This document shows positions 1 through 9,407 of a stretch of 64,000 nucleotides of DNA, piece by piece. The first letter of the stretch is position 1; each line of letters begins with the position of its first letter. The notes under the pieces were generated by a model that ran no database searches, was not told the DNA's origin, and worked only from the letters and a program-made list of their open reading frames with translations. This DNA comes from Spartobacteria bacterium (GTDB lineage Bacteria; Verrucomicrobiota; Verrucomicrobiia; Chthoniobacterales; UBA10450), in assembly GCA_003167555.1 (NCBI GenBank), contig PMSN01000023.1, positions 124,001 to 188,000 of the forward strand, written 5' to 3'. The translations under genes and the position numbers were made by a program.

Positions 1-1
1 G

Positions 2-3000
2 GAACTTCTGGATCAGTTTTACGGAGACGGGCTCGTCACCAGTCCATGGCTCGCGGCCATCGCCTGTGCAGTGGAGGAAGTCGCACGACATCTTCCCGAG
101 GGGCGCGGATTGCGTATCCTGGAGGTTGGTGCCGGCACAGGTGGACTTGCATCGCAGGTGCTGCCACTGATCGAGCGCGGCTTACACTCCTATGTGTTCA
201 GTGATGTGTCCGCGGCGTTCTTTCCCGCAGCGAAACAGAAGCTGGCGGCCTTCCCGGAAGTCGAATGCAAAGTCTTTGATCTCGAGAAATCGGGTGCGGA
301 GCAGGATTTCGAGCTTGGCACGTTCGACATAATTCTCGGCACAAACGTGGTGCATGCGGTGAGCGACGTGCGGGTCGCGCTGCGCAACATCCATGACCTT
401 CTTGTACCCGGTGGGAGTTTGTTGTTCGTCGATGTGGCCACACCGCATTTGTGGTTGAACGCGGTCTTCGGTCTGACAAGCGGATGGTGGCGTTTCACCG
501 ATCGCGATCTGCGTCCCACCCATCCACTGCTCCAGCGGTCGCAATGGGAAAAAGCGCTGCGCGATTCGGGATTCAGTGAGACGGCTTCCCTGTCTGGACT
601 GGTCCACTCGCAAGGCGGCGAAAGCCTTATTGGCTTGATGGCGCGCAAGGCATGGATCGAGCCGGAAGCGATGGCGCCGGCTGCAGTGGAGACGCCTGCG
701 GAAAAGTCATGGATCGTGTTTGCGGATGCGTCCGGGCTCGGTGACCAACTCGCTGTCCAGCTCCGTGCCATCGGGGTTCGTTGTCGTGTGGCTCATCGTG
801 GCAGCGCATTCACGACTGAAGGAACTGACGCGTTCGCGCTTCGTGCCGAGGTACCCGAGGATTGGAAGCAACTTCTTCAGACATGCGCTGATGAAGCTCC
901 GGAGCGTTTCGTCTTCTTGTGGAGTTTGGACGAGTCCAAGCCTGGCAAAGACGCAGCCTTACTAGGCACCGATGCTTTGTTGCATCTGGCCCAGGCACTC
1001 GAAGCCTTAAGTCCCGCGGCAAAGCTGCGCATAGATCTGGTGACGCGTGGAGCGCAGCCTGTCGGACGACAGAACGCGGTGGCGATAGGGCAAGGGCCTG
1101 CAATCGGCTTGATGCGCGTGATAGCCAACGAGTATCCGAACCTAACTTGCCGCGCCATTGACCTCCCGCATGCCGCATCGGTGGAGGACAACGTCATGCT
1201 TTGGGAAGAGCTGTTACAGGGAGACTCCGAACGCGAGGTCGCCTTTCGGGCAGAGGCACGCTATGTCCGGCGCATCGGTCGCGGTCTGTCGCCACGAGAG
1301 CAGGTGCTTGATCGCACGGTGCCGGTTCGACTTGAATCTCGCGAGCGCGGCCTGCTCAGCTCGCTCCGCCTGGTGCCCTTCGCCCTGCCGCCCTGCGGCG
1401 CGGGTCAGGTGGTGATCGAAGTGAAAGCCGCTGGCATGAATTTTCGTGATGTGCTCAAGGCGCTTGCCCTTTATCCCGCGGAAACGGCGGACGCCCGGAT
1501 CTTCGGCGACGAAATGGCCGGCGTGGTGACGGCCGTTGGAAGTGGAGTCACCCATCTGGCGCCGGGAGACCGGGTGTTTGGCCTCGCTGTGTTTGGCCTT
1601 GCGACCTATGCGATGGCGCGTGCCGGCGACGTGCGCATCATCCCGGACGGATTATCCTTTGAAGAAGCAGCGACCCTGCCGGTGGTCTTCATGACCTCTT
1701 GGCACGCGCTAAAAGCTGTGGCGCAGCTGAAGGCGGGCGAACTCGTCCTCGTTCATGCTGGCGCGGGCGGTGTGGGCATGGCAGCGATCCAGATCGCACA
1801 CCACCTTGGAGCGGAAGTGATCGCCAGTGCCGGCAGTCCGGCCAAGCGCGCGCTGCTTAAAGCCCTCGGAGTTGAGCATGTCGTTGACTCGCGTCGTGCA
1901 GACTTTGCCGAAGAGGTCATGGAACTCACCGGCGGCAAGGGCGTGGATGTGGTGCTGAACGCACTCGCCGCCGAAGCGATCCCGATGGGGCTTTCCTGTC
2001 TCGCACCTTTCGGCCGTTTCATAGAGATCGGAAAGCGGGACATCTACCAGAACTCCCGCATTCCGCTGTGGCCGATGCGGAAGAATGCGTCGTTCCATGT
2101 GGTCGCGATGGACGCCATCTTTAGCGGCGATGAAGAAGGGACACGACAGATTTTGGAGAATGTTGCCGTGCTGGTCGAACAAAAGGCGCTTCGACCGCTG
2201 CCGTTCCGTTCTTTCCCGGCATGCCGCATTGACGCGGCTTTTCGGTTGATGGCTCAGGGCAAACACACTGGCAAAGTGATCGTGTCGTTTCCAGAGCCTT
2301 TTGTCGCGAGGCGCGGCGAGCCATTGGCTCCAGCCTTCGAGGTGAAGCCGGATGGATGTTACCTGATCACGGGCGCGTTCGGCGGCTTCGGCAAGGTGCT
2401 GGCCGAATGGCTTGCTGATTGTGGTGTCCGACATCTGGTGCTCACCAGTCGAAACGGACCTGCCACACCCGAAGCGGAAGACTTTTTGGCTAAACTGCGC
2501 GGACGCGGCGTGGACGTGCAGGTGGTGCTGGCGGATGCGGGATCGCAGGAGGATGTGAAGCGGCTACTAACGGAAATTTCATCGGCGGGGCATCCTCTCA
2601 AGGGAGTATTTCACCTGGCAATGGTGATTGACGACGCGCCGCTCGCATCGCTCACTCGCGAACGGATGCGCACCGTGCTGGCACCGAAGGCAGACGGCGC
2701 ATGGCTCCTGCACAAAGGAACACTCAGCATGGAACTGGATTGTTTTGTGATGTTCTCGTCCGTTTCGAGCATCTTCGGCAACTCGGCTCAAGGCAACTAC
2801 GCGGCTGCCAATGCCTTTCTCGACTCACTGGCTCATCATCGCCAAGCCATCGGTCTGCCTGCCCTCGCGATCAACTGGGGCGCTCTCGGTGGCGAAGGCT
2901 ATGTGGCCCGCAATGAGCGTGTGGCTGAATACCTCACACGCCTGGGCCTAACGCCCCTATCACCGAGCGAAGTCGTCGTTCTGCTGGAATCGTTCCTCTC

Positions 3001-3580
3001 CGCCGGCGTCACGCAGGCAATGGCTTTCCGAGTGGATTGGTCCAAATGGCGGCAATCGTTCCGAGGCACCCAGGAGAGTCCTTTGCTGGAACATATTATT
3101 GCGGCGGGCGTCGAGGGAGCGGAGACCAGTGGCGCAAAAAGTGACTGGCGGCTCAAGATCGAATCCGCCGCGCCGGAAGAACGCGAGGGCATCATCGGCC
3201 AGGCCGTGCGCGATGTCGTCGGTTCGGTCCTGCGTGTGAAGCCGGAAAGTTTGCGCGATGATCAGCCGCTCACGGACCTAGGGCTCGATTCGCTGATGGC
3301 CGTCGAGATCGAAAACTCGATCGAAAGCGCCATCGGCGTGGCCTTGCCACCAGCGAGCCTGATGTTGGCGCGCACGATCGGCCAGATCACGACACTGATC
3401 GCTGAACACATTGGCGGCACAGCGGCGGTCAAATCGTCCACCGCACCCGTATTGCCCGCGAAACCGGCACCCACCGATGAGGTGGACTTAAGGGCGCTCT
3501 CAGATGATGCGATTGATCGATTGCTCGGCGATGCAACACCGCGCAATCCCACGGAACTGGTGCAGGAAACTCGAGTCTGA
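2..3580 (+). CDS. Type I polyketide synthase, C-terminal part (MT-ER-KR-ACP), truncated by window edge
   Basis: The frame is open from base 2, so the gene begins upstream and about 1,192 residues are visible. Domains in order: a SAM C-methyltransferase (LEVGAGTGGL at the start); a linker that looks like a degenerate ketoreductase half; an MDR-type enoyl reductase (NFRDVL near residue 480, NADPH loop HAGAGGVGMAA near 584); a ketoreductase (TGAFGGFG near 790, active-site SSVSSIFGNSAQGNYAAA near 920-936, IDD in place of the LDD motif); and an acyl carrier domain (LGLDSLMAVE, phosphopantetheine Ser1097). The order matches highly reducing, methylating, probably iterative synthases; KS, AT and DH would lie upstream. 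No thioesterase is present. The chain may be passed to the condensation-domain protein encoded 7 bp downstream. The product is unknown. Confidence 0.93.
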   Translation, partial: ELLDQFYGDGLVTSPWLAAIACAVEEVARHLPEGRGLRILEVGAGTGGLASQVLPLIERGLHSYVFSDVSAAFFPAAKQKLAAFPEVECKVFDLEKSGAEQDFELGTFDIILGTNVVHAVSDVRVALRNIHDLLVPGGSLLFVDVATPHLWLNAVFGLTSGWWRFTDRDLRPTHPLLQRSQWEKALRDSGFSETASLSGLVHSQGGESLIGLMARKAWIEPEAMAPAAVETPAEKSWIVFADASGLGDQLAVQLRAIGVRCRVAHRGSAFTTEGTDAFALRAEVPEDWKQLLQTCADEAPERFVFLWSLDESKPGKDAALLGTDALLHLAQALEALSPAAKLRIDLVTRGAQPVGRQNAVAIGQGPAIGLMRVIANEYPNLTCRAIDLPHAASVEDNVMLWEELLQGDSEREVAFRAEARYVRRIGRGLSPREQVLDRTVPVRLESRERGLLSSLRLVPFALPPCGAGQVVIEVKAAGMNFRDVLKALALYPAETADARIFGDEMAGVVTAVGSGVTHLAPGDRVFGLAVFGLATYAMARAGDVRIIPDGLSFEEAATLPVVFMTSWHALKAVAQLKAGELVLVHAGAGGVGMAAIQIAHHLGAEVIASAGSPAKRALLKALGVEHVVDSRRADFAEEVMELTGGKGVDVVLNALAAEAIPMGLSCLAPFGRFIEIGKRDIYQNSRIPLWPMRKNASFHVVAMDAIFSGDEEGTRQILENVAVLVEQKALRPLPFRSFPACRIDAAFRLMAQGKHTGKVIVSFPEPFVARRGEPLAPAFEVKPDGCYLITGAFGGFGKVLAEWLADCGVRHLVLTSRNGPATPEAEDFLAKLRGRGVDVQVVLADAGSQEDVKRLLTEISSAGHPLKGVFHLAMVIDDAPLASLTRERMRTVLAPKADGAWLLHKGTLSMELDCFVMFSSVSSIFGNSAQGNYAAANAFLDSLAHHRQAIGLPALAINWGALGGEGYVARNERVAEYLTRLGLTPLSPSEVVVLLESFLSAGVTQAMAFRVDWSKWRQSFRGTQESPLLEHIIAAGVEGAETSGAKSDWRLKIESAAPEEREGIIGQAVRDVVGSVLRVKPESLRDDQPLTDLGLDSLMAVEIENSIESAIGVALPPASLMLARTIGQITTLIAEHIGGTAAVKSSTAPVLPAKPAPTDEVDLRALSDDAIDRLLGDATPRNPTELVQETRV

Positions 3581-3587
3581 ACAGTGC

Positions 3588-4943
3588 ATGTCCCAAGACA
3601 GACGAGCGCGTCTGACGCAATGGCTTGAGAGCGGAGAAATCCGCCTCCAGCCGCTGACATTTCCCCAGCGGGAATTATGGGAGGCCTCGCCTGTGCCAGT
3701 GGCGGACGTGTCCAACAACATCTGCGCCATCATTCAAGGACGGGGCTTGCTGACGCCGCAGGGCTCCGAGGCAGCACTGCAAAAGGTGGTGGACCGGCAG
3801 GAGGTGTTTCGCCTGTCGTTCCTTCCTGGTAAGGGCCAGCCCATGCAGATGATTCGGAATGCTGGCAAGCCGATGCTGAGGTTTCACGAACTCCCGGCCT
3901 CGCAGCGACAGCCAGAAGCGATCGAAGAACTGGCGAAGGAAGTTTTTAACAAGCCCTTCGATCTGGTGCAGGGCCCGCTCTATCGCGCGGAGGTATTCCG
4001 TCGCGCCGCTGATGACCACGTGATGGTGTTTTCGATTCATCATGCCATTGCCGATGGCTGGGCGTTGGGCGTGTTCTTTCAAGATCTGTGCGCGGCTTAT
4101 ATGGATGGGTTAAGAGGTGTGCACGCCAACCATGCTCCCGTGCCGCTCTCCTACACAGACTGGGGTGCGGCCGAGCGTGCTTTCTGGCAGCCCGCGGAAC
4201 TGGAGCAACGAGCGACCTTTTGGAAATCTTGCCTGGCTGGGGCACGCCGGCTCTGGAGCCCGCCAACCGGGACAGAGTCGACATCGGGGGAGCGGGAACG
4301 ATGGGTGTCGCTCGTCCCGGCCGACCTTGGCCGCGCGATGCGGGAACTGGCCCGAAGCAATGGCGCCACCCTCTTCAGCATGCTCTTGGCGGCGTTCCAG
4401 ATCGCCCTGTCCAAGTGGACGGGCGCTGATGACATCCTCGTGGGCACACCGGTTGCGAATCGAAGCAAACAGGCTGTGCGCGAGACAATGGGCTACTGCG
4501 CCGGCATTGTGCCGCTGCGCGGCCAGATTGACCGGGAGCGGACGTTCTCCGACGGTCTTCGGGCAGTGCATCAGGCAACCGTTGATTCCTTCGCAAACGC
4601 CATGCCCTTTGCCGAACTCGTGCGGGCTCTGGGCGATCCGGCGTCGCCTGGGCGTAATCCAATTTTTGAGGTGCGTTTCGCCCTTCAAAACCATCCCGCT
4701 CCGGATGCTGTTGTGCCGGGTCTGTCGCTTCAGCTCAGGATACGCTCGACCGGCACCGCCCGTTTCGACCTCGGCTGCGAGATCAACGAGGACGGTGACG
4801 GACTGGAGGTGGCATGGCTGTTCCGGCGGAATCTCTTTCCCATTGATGACATTCAGAACTTGGGCCACATATATCAGGCTGTGCTGGCAGGCGTTTGCCG
4901 CTCACCCGAAAGCCGAACCGACGCACTTATGACCAGTCTGTGA
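3588..4943 (+). CDS. Stand-alone condensation-domain protein (NRPS C-domain / acyltransferase-like)
   Basis: The 451-residue protein is one condensation domain with no adenylation or carrier domain. The catalytic HHxxxDG motif is intact (HHAIADG, His151-Gly157), and later C-domain signatures VGTPVANR and FEVRFALQN are present. I chose ATG 3588, 7 bp after the synthase stop, because the longer frame from 3504 would run inside the synthase. By family, free condensation domains join an acyl or polyketidyl thioester to an amine or alcohol. In this place it most likely releases or esterifies the product of the upstream synthase. The substrate cannot be read from the sequence. Confidence 0.88.
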   Translation: MSQDRRARLTQWLESGEIRLQPLTFPQRELWEASPVPVADVSNNICAIIQGRGLLTPQGSEAALQKVVDRQEVFRLSFLPGKGQPMQMIRNAGKPMLRFHELPASQRQPEAIEELAKEVFNKPFDLVQGPLYRAEVFRRAADDHVMVFSIHHAIADGWALGVFFQDLCAAYMDGLRGVHANHAPVPLSYTDWGAAERAFWQPAELEQRATFWKSCLAGARRLWSPPTGTESTSGERERWVSLVPADLGRAMRELARSNGATLFSMLLAAFQIALSKWTGADDILVGTPVANRSKQAVRETMGYCAGIVPLRGQIDRERTFSDGLRAVHQATVDSFANAMPFAELVRALGDPASPGRNPIFEVRFALQNHPAPDAVVPGLSLQLRIRSTGTARFDLGCEINEDGDGLEVAWLFRRNLFPIDDIQNLGHIYQAVLAGVCRSPESRTDALMTSL

Positions 4944-4951
4944 TCAATCCT

Positions 4952-5914
4952 ATGACAAGAGAGGAAGTAGAGAACTTGATCGAGCCGCATCAACCCCATT
5001 GGGTGAGCCGTTCGGCCTTCCAAGTCGTTATCGTCCTCTTTTTCTTCACCGAAACAGCGCTGGCTGCGGTCTTGCATAGCGGATCATCGGTCTGGCTGGC
5101 AGTGCCGCTCGTATTGCTCGCCAGCCATCTCATGCACGGGGCTTTGGTCGGTTTTCACGAGGCGTCCCACGGCCTCCTCAGGCGGAGCCGCCGCTTGAAT
5201 GAGGTGCATGGCATCATCCTTGGGGTCCTGAGCTTTATGAGCTTCAGCCTCTACCGCGCCGCGCATCAAACGCATCACGCACATCTGGGCGCCGAGCGTG
5301 ACGAGGAACTCTGGCCGTTCGTCCATCCCGGAATGTCACGATGGGGCAGGGTTCTCGCCGCCTTTCTCGAACTCACCGCCGGCTTGCTCTACACGCCGTT
5401 CTTGTTCCTGCGCACTTTTCTGCGTACTGGTTCGCCGATTCGCAACATGAAGGTGCGTCGGCGAATTTGGGCTGAATTGGCCCTGATGGTCGTCGTGTGG
5501 ATCGGGATCGTATCCGCAGTCACATATTGGCACGCATGGCGATATTTTTTGTGGATGTATCTGGTGCCCGCGATTTTGGCCGCGAACCTGCAAAGCTGGC
5601 GTAAATACATCGAGCACGTCGGACTGACTGGCAGGACGGTGAACAGCTCCACCCGAAGCATTGTGGCGGAGGGTTGGCTCGGCCGGCTCGTGGCGTTCAC
5701 CCTGCTCCATGAGCCTTATCATGGCGTGCATCACAAGTACGCTGGGCTACCGCATGCGGAACTGCCCCAGCTCGCTTCGGAGCTCGTGCCCACGGCTGCC
5801 GAAGAACGGCTCCCCTACCAGAGTTATCGACGTGCATTGTTGGACTTGGTTCGCAGCCTTCCCGACCCTCGCGTGGGTGCCCAGTGGCGCACGGCAAATC
5901 CAGTTCGAATATAG
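4952..5914 (+). CDS. Membrane fatty-acid desaturase / hydroxylase
   Basis: The 320-residue protein has the three histidine boxes of the integral-membrane desaturase superfamily: HEASH (69-73), HQTHH (105-109) and HEPYHGVHH (253-261). Hydrophobic segments lie near residues 20-60, 85-100, 135-150 and 175-210, as expected for a di-iron membrane enzyme. ATG 4952 sits 8 bp after the preceding stop; an earlier in-frame start at 4895 would overlap the condensation gene. It probably introduces a double bond or hydroxyl into an acyl chain or the polyketide made by its neighbours. Superfamily assignment is firm; regiochemistry is unknown. Confidence 0.88.
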   Translation: MTREEVENLIEPHQPHWVSRSAFQVVIVLFFFTETALAAVLHSGSSVWLAVPLVLLASHLMHGALVGFHEASHGLLRRSRRLNEVHGIILGVLSFMSFSLYRAAHQTHHAHLGAERDEELWPFVHPGMSRWGRVLAAFLELTAGLLYTPFLFLRTFLRTGSPIRNMKVRRRIWAELALMVVVWIGIVSAVTYWHAWRYFLWMYLVPAILAANLQSWRKYIEHVGLTGRTVNSSTRSIVAEGWLGRLVAFTLLHEPYHGVHHKYAGLPHAELPQLASELVPTAAEERLPYQSYRRALLDLVRSLPDPRVGAQWRTANPVRI

Positions 5915-5963
5915 AGGACGCCTGTCTCCCCTCTGGTGGAGAAAGCCCCAACTGCATCAAACA

Positions 5964-6761
5964 ATGAAAATATGCGTTCCATTATTTTTCGTCATGGCGT
6001 TCCTTTCGCCATTGTCTTCACCAGCCGTAGAAGTGACGGAATTCGAAGCGACCACGCACGGCTTTCCAGCCTTGCTGGATTCGAATGGAAAAAAGCTGGC
6101 TGATGGCGAATTCGCACAATGGATCGATGACGAGCGCCTGCACATCACGATCACCTACAAATTTAAGCGCGGAGATCGCACCGAGGAGAAAGCAGTCTTC
6201 CGGCAAAAGCCCGAGCTCATTCAGGAAGAATGGTCATGGCGCGAGCTTAAAGGCGGGCAGCTCGTGCGCCATTTCGCGGTGGACTTCAAAACACAAACGG
6301 CCACGGCGCAAAAACGTGAGAAGGACGATTTGAAAAATTGGTCGGAGAAAATCGACGTGCAGGCTGGCCGGACGTTTGCTGGTTATGGTTTCATGCTGGC
6401 GGTGCAGAATCTCCGGCCACGGCTTCTCCGCGGAGAACAGATCGAACTTCAGGCAGTTGGTTTCACACCGAAGCCGAAGGTCGTTACAGTGCAAATATCG
6501 CACGGTGGCGTCGATCAAATGAAGATGGCGGACCGGCTCCTAGAAGGCGATCGCTTCGTCATTCATCCCAAAATCGGGGTGATCGTCGGGTTATTTGTTC
6601 ACGTGCCCGACACGCTCATCTGGCTGACCAAACCACCGGCCGAGTTTCTGCGTTGGGAAGGGCCGGTAGCGGAACCTAACGACCCAATCATCCGCGTCGA
6701 TCTCGTTCCCGGGGCGGAGAGCGGCCCGGCTAAGCCGGTGGAAACGAGCGATGCTCGTTAG
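5964..6761 (+). CDS. Secreted protein of unknown function
   Basis: The 265-residue protein starts with a clear signal peptide (MKICVPLFFVMAFLSPLSSPA). The rest is a soluble, beta-rich domain with WIDDERLHITITYKFKRGDR near residues 50-70 and HFAVDFKTQTATAQKREKDD in the middle. There is no recognisable catalytic motif. It lies 49 bp downstream of the desaturase on the same strand and may be the last gene of the lipid/polyketide operon. I chose ATG 5964 because it creates the signal peptide; upstream in-frame sequence overlaps the desaturase. I do not recognise the family with confidence. Confidence 0.75.
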   Translation: MKICVPLFFVMAFLSPLSSPAVEVTEFEATTHGFPALLDSNGKKLADGEFAQWIDDERLHITITYKFKRGDRTEEKAVFRQKPELIQEEWSWRELKGGQLVRHFAVDFKTQTATAQKREKDDLKNWSEKIDVQAGRTFAGYGFMLAVQNLRPRLLRGEQIELQAVGFTPKPKVVTVQISHGGVDQMKMADRLLEGDRFVIHPKIGVIVGLFVHVPDTLIWLTKPPAEFLRWEGPVAEPNDPIIRVDLVPGAESGPAKPVETSDAR

Positions 6762-7142
6762 CGTCGTCTCAACACTGCCTCGAATGCCACGCACGGTTTC
6801 GTCGAGGAACTCGTGTGAGGAACAATTGGGATATTCGGGTTACATTTCGGAAACTGTCCGCCTCGTAAAGCTTCAAAGTGGACGTGAGCATGGTGAGATC
6901 TCTAATCGCCACCAGTTGCGTCCTCAAACACTATCATTACGATGTGTTCGAAATCCATGATGCTAAGTTGGAGGAGCGCGAAGCTAACCTCGTGGGAGCC
7001 AAATTTATGCTCCATGCCAACTGGGATGGAGCTATCGAAGCTTCCCCTCATGAGTGTAAGTCTGGTGGGCTTGATTGCGCTCTGCCTTGGCTCTAGCACA
7101 AATTCTAGTACACTGCGCTTGTTCGGTGGGTCTATTTCTCAA
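6762..7142. other. 381-bp non-coding stretch with a possible gene remnant
   Basis: No complete gene is visible. On the + strand about 6878-7045 reads as a short peptide with VLKHYHYDVFEI and VGAKFMLHANWDGAIEA. This recalls the C-terminal DUF3471-type tail of serine hydrolases, where an HYHYDTFE-like motif precedes a beta hairpin. There is no start, catalytic part or sensible end, so it would be a decayed fragment. The similarity is from memory and weak. Confidence 0.3.
7087..7114 (+). promoter_or_regulatory. Possible sigma-70 type promoter for tRNA-Leu
   Basis: TTGGCT (7087-7092) and TACACT (7109-7114) are separated by 16 bp, which would put the transcription start about 20 bp before the mature tRNA. 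Both hexamers deviate from consensus. This is a positional inference only. Confidence 0.25.
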
Positions 7143-7224
7143 GCCAGGGTGGCGAAATTGGCAGACGCGCCAGACTTAGGATCTGGTGGAGCAATCCTTA
7201 GGGGTTCGAGTCCCCTCCCTGGTA
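7143..7224 (+). tRNA. tRNA-Leu (anticodon UAG)
   Basis: A complete cloverleaf can be folded. The acceptor GCCAGGG pairs with CCCTGGT (one G-T wobble), followed by discriminator A. The anticodon stem CCAGA/TCTGG encloses loop CTTAGGA, giving anticodon TAG. A long variable arm typical of class II tRNAs follows, then the T stem AGGGG/CCCCT with loop TTCGAGT. The D arm contains GGCGAAATTGGCAGACGC. The 3' CCA is not encoded. Confidence 0.97.
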
Positions 7225-7227
7225 ATT

Positions 7228-7695
7228 TCAAGAGGATGGAGGATCGAGAATGGCGGATGGCGGGCTTGGTGCAGTAGTAAGAATCTCCATCCAACGTTCC
7301 GGCGACTCCAGTTCTTTGAAGCCGGACTTGCGATAGAGTCCGTGCGCGTCTCGCGTGGCCAGCAGCCAGCGACGCAAACCTTGGAGATCAGGATAAGCCA
7401 TCACTGCTTTCATCAGCCATGTCCCCAAGCCGTTGCCTTGATAAGCTTCAAGAACATAAACATCGCAGACATAGGCGAAGGTGGCGTAGTCGCTGATCAC
7501 TCGCGCCAATCCGATCTGACTAGCGCCTTCGTATAAGCCGAAGCAGAGAGAATTTTTCAGGGAACGCTCCACGGCGTCGCGCGATCGAGTGTTCGCCCAA
7601 TAGACGCGCGACAAGTAGTCATAGATCGCGTCCACATCCAGCCTTGCCGGGTCAGTGCTAATCAAGAACGCGTCGCGCTTTTCTTCGTGGATCAT
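7228..7695 (-). CDS. GNAT-family N-acetyltransferase
   Basis: The 155-residue protein has the GNAT acetyl-CoA binding signature in VYVLEAYQGNGLGTWLMKAV (Q/RxxGxG/A loop), followed by the beta5-alpha4 region WLLATRDAHGLYRKSGF typical of this fold. ATG at 7695. Length and order fit small-molecule or protein GNATs; the acceptor substrate is unknown. It starts 32 bp beyond the probable end of the frameshifted gene at 7728-8199 and ends only 3 bp from the convergent tRNA. Confidence 0.87.
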   Translation of the reverse strand: MIHEEKRDAFLISTDPARLDVDAIYDYLSRVYWANTRSRDAVERSLKNSLCFGLYEGASQIGLARVISDYATFAYVCDVYVLEAYQGNGLGTWLMKAVMAYPDLQGLRRWLLATRDAHGLYRKSGFKELESPERWMEILTTAPSPPSAILDPPSS

Positions 7696-7727
7696 TCAGG
7701 CACGGTTAAGGTCGGCGCGGGCTTCGA

Positions 7728-8199
7728 TCAAGGCTGGCCGCAATATTTGAAAAGGAGCATCTCGGCGGCACCGCCCTTGAAATAAAAGCGGATGGCTCCG
7801 TCCCGGCCCTGGTAATCCTTCAGCACGCTGCAACTCGAGCGCGGGACGTTCGTATTCGAAATAAGTCACGAGCTGCGACGATTCGATCTCGTGATAATCC
7901 AAACGCGCGCACGCGTGCAGACCCGGCTCCGGCAATTCGCTCCACGCGGAAATCACCACCCCCACTCGCAGACGCGGATCGAACCCAGCGCGGGCATTCT
8001 GCCTTGAGTGCGTGCTGAGCGCGATGCGCAAAGGATCACCGTTGCCAATCCGAAGCGTGATCCAGAAGTGATCGATGTTACCCGGCACCCGGCCGGTCTC
8101 GGCGGCAAACGCGATCGGCTGGCCGGCCGCGCGGAGGAATTCGCCCTGCCTGGAACGAAATTGCAGGTTCTTGTTGCGTTTGGCTCTGCGCGAGAACAC
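7728..8199 (-). pseudogene. Unknown protein, interrupted by one frameshift near 7826-7836
   Basis: The minus-strand frame from a GTG at 8199 reads as ordered protein (IDHFWITLRIGN, DPRLRVGVVISAW, VTYFEYERPALEL) up to about 7836, then becomes low-complexity Arg/Pro sequence. The neighbouring frame continues as convincing protein (VLKDYQGRDGAIRFYFKGGA, then EMLLFKYCGQP) to a TGA at 7728-7730. The joined span is 472 nt, three times 157 plus one, so a single extra base explains it. I do not recognise the family. It starts 20 bp after the histidine kinase stop, suggesting co-transcription. It may be a real mutation or a sequence error. Confidence 0.65.
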
Positions 8200-8219
8200 T
8201 GGAATTTTTTTGCCCGGCG

Positions 8220-9407
8220 TTATTTGCGCGGTGTTCCTTCTTCCAACATGCGGACGCGCTTGTCGAGATAAGGCAAACGGATGGTGAGCGTGAGGCCTTT
8301 GCCTTCGTTGCTTTCGATCGCCAATTCGCCGCCGTGTTCGCGCACGATCCGGCGCACAATTAACAAGCCAAGTCCCGAGCCGGCGCTCTTCGTCGTGAAA
8401 TACGGCTCGAAGACGCGGCTCAAACTTTCCGCCGACATGCCGCCGCCGGTGTCGGTGAAACTGATGACGACATGCGTCGCCTCCATGTCCGTGCGGATGC
8501 GCAGGATACCGCGCCGTTTCATCGCTTCGAAGCTGTTCTTGATCACATTGTAAAAGACCTGCTTCATCTGGTCGCGATCGAGCTCGAGCAACGGCAGATC
8601 GGAGCGCAGCTCCTGCTCGACCACGATGTCGCGGTCCTCGATTTCCGGGGCGAAAAAGCGCACGGCTTCCTCCACGATCGCGTTCACATTTTCCGGATGC
8701 AGCACCGGCTTGGAGGGCCGGATGGCCTGGAGGAATTGCGTCACGATCGAGTCGAGCCGCGTGATCTCCGCGCGGGAAATGGCAATCGCTTCCTGCAGCT
8801 CCTCCTTCACTTTGCCGTCGAGCTTGCGCACCTTGCGCTCCATCAACTGCAAATGGATGTGAAGCGAATTGAGCGGATTGCCGATCTCATGCGCGACACC
8901 GGCGGCCAGGAGCGTGAGCGCATTGAACCGTTCCGATTCGATCGTCTTTTCCGTCGAACGCCGGCTCTCCGTGATGTCGCGCAAGATGATCGCATGTCCC
9001 ACGGGCTCGGCGTGACTGTTCGCGCTGTCCTTCGGCGTGCGCCGCTCGATCAGGAGCGGCACGATGTAGAAATTGAGGAACCGGTTCGCCGGATAAAAAA
9101 TTTCCATGTCCCGGCTGACGGCGCCTTCCGATTGCGAGAGCGATTTCCAATCCAGCCCGCGCACGCGTTCGTCGAGGCGTTTGCCGATGGAACTTTCCGC
9201 CTCGAGTCCGAACAGCTCGCACGCCGCGTCGTTCACGTAAGTGATGCGCCCTTTCGCGTCCGTGACGATGATGCCTTCCTGGATCGCGTTGAAAACCGTC
9301 TCGATGAGCCCCTTCTCCTGCGCGAGTTGGAGCAGATAATTCTGCACCTCCTCCGGTCCAACCCGGCCGAGTCGTTCGATCAGTTTATCGAGGAAACCCG
9401 ATTTCAT
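8220..9407 (-). CDS. PAS-domain sensor histidine kinase (NtrB/AtoS-like, soluble)
   Basis: The 395-residue protein has an N-terminal PAS domain (about 36-150, EGIIVTDAKGRITYVNDAA) and a dimerisation/phosphoacceptor region with H box AAGVAHEIGNPLNS (phosphorylated His173). A HATPase domain follows: N box NVIKNSFEAM (Asn291), G1 DTGGGM (319-324) and G2 GSGLGL (343-348). No membrane segment is visible, so it should sense a cytoplasmic signal. The H-box type resembles kinases that pair with NtrC-type sigma-54 activators by family. No response regulator is adjacent, making it an orphan kinase in this window. Confidence 0.93.
   Translation of the reverse strand: MKSGFLDKLIERLGRVGPEEVQNYLLQLAQEKGLIETVFNAIQEGIIVTDAKGRITYVNDAACELFGLEAESSIGKRLDERVRGLDWKSLSQSEGAVSRDMEIFYPANRFLNFYIVPLLIERRTPKDSANSHAEPVGHAIILRDITESRRSTEKTIESERFNALTLLAAGVAHEIGNPLNSLHIHLQLMERKVRKLDGKVKEELQEAIAISRAEITRLDSIVTQFLQAIRPSKPVLHPENVNAIVEEAVRFFAPEIEDRDIVVEQELRSDLPLLELDRDQMKQVFYNVIKNSFEAMKRRGILRIRTDMEATHVVISFTDTGGGMSAESLSRVFEPYFTTKSAGSGLGLLIVRRIVREHGGELAIESNEGKGLTLTIRLPYLDKRVRMLEEGTPRK

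Noticed and set aside
3504-3587. Earlier start of the condensation-domain gene
   Set aside because: It lies within the synthase C-terminus and adds cysteine-rich, unrelated sequence; ATG 3588 gives the normal domain start.
6743-6759. Hairpin AACGAGC-GAT-GCTCGTT at the end of the secreted-protein gene as a terminator
   Set aside because: It overlaps the stop codon and no T-run follows, so a terminator call is not supported.
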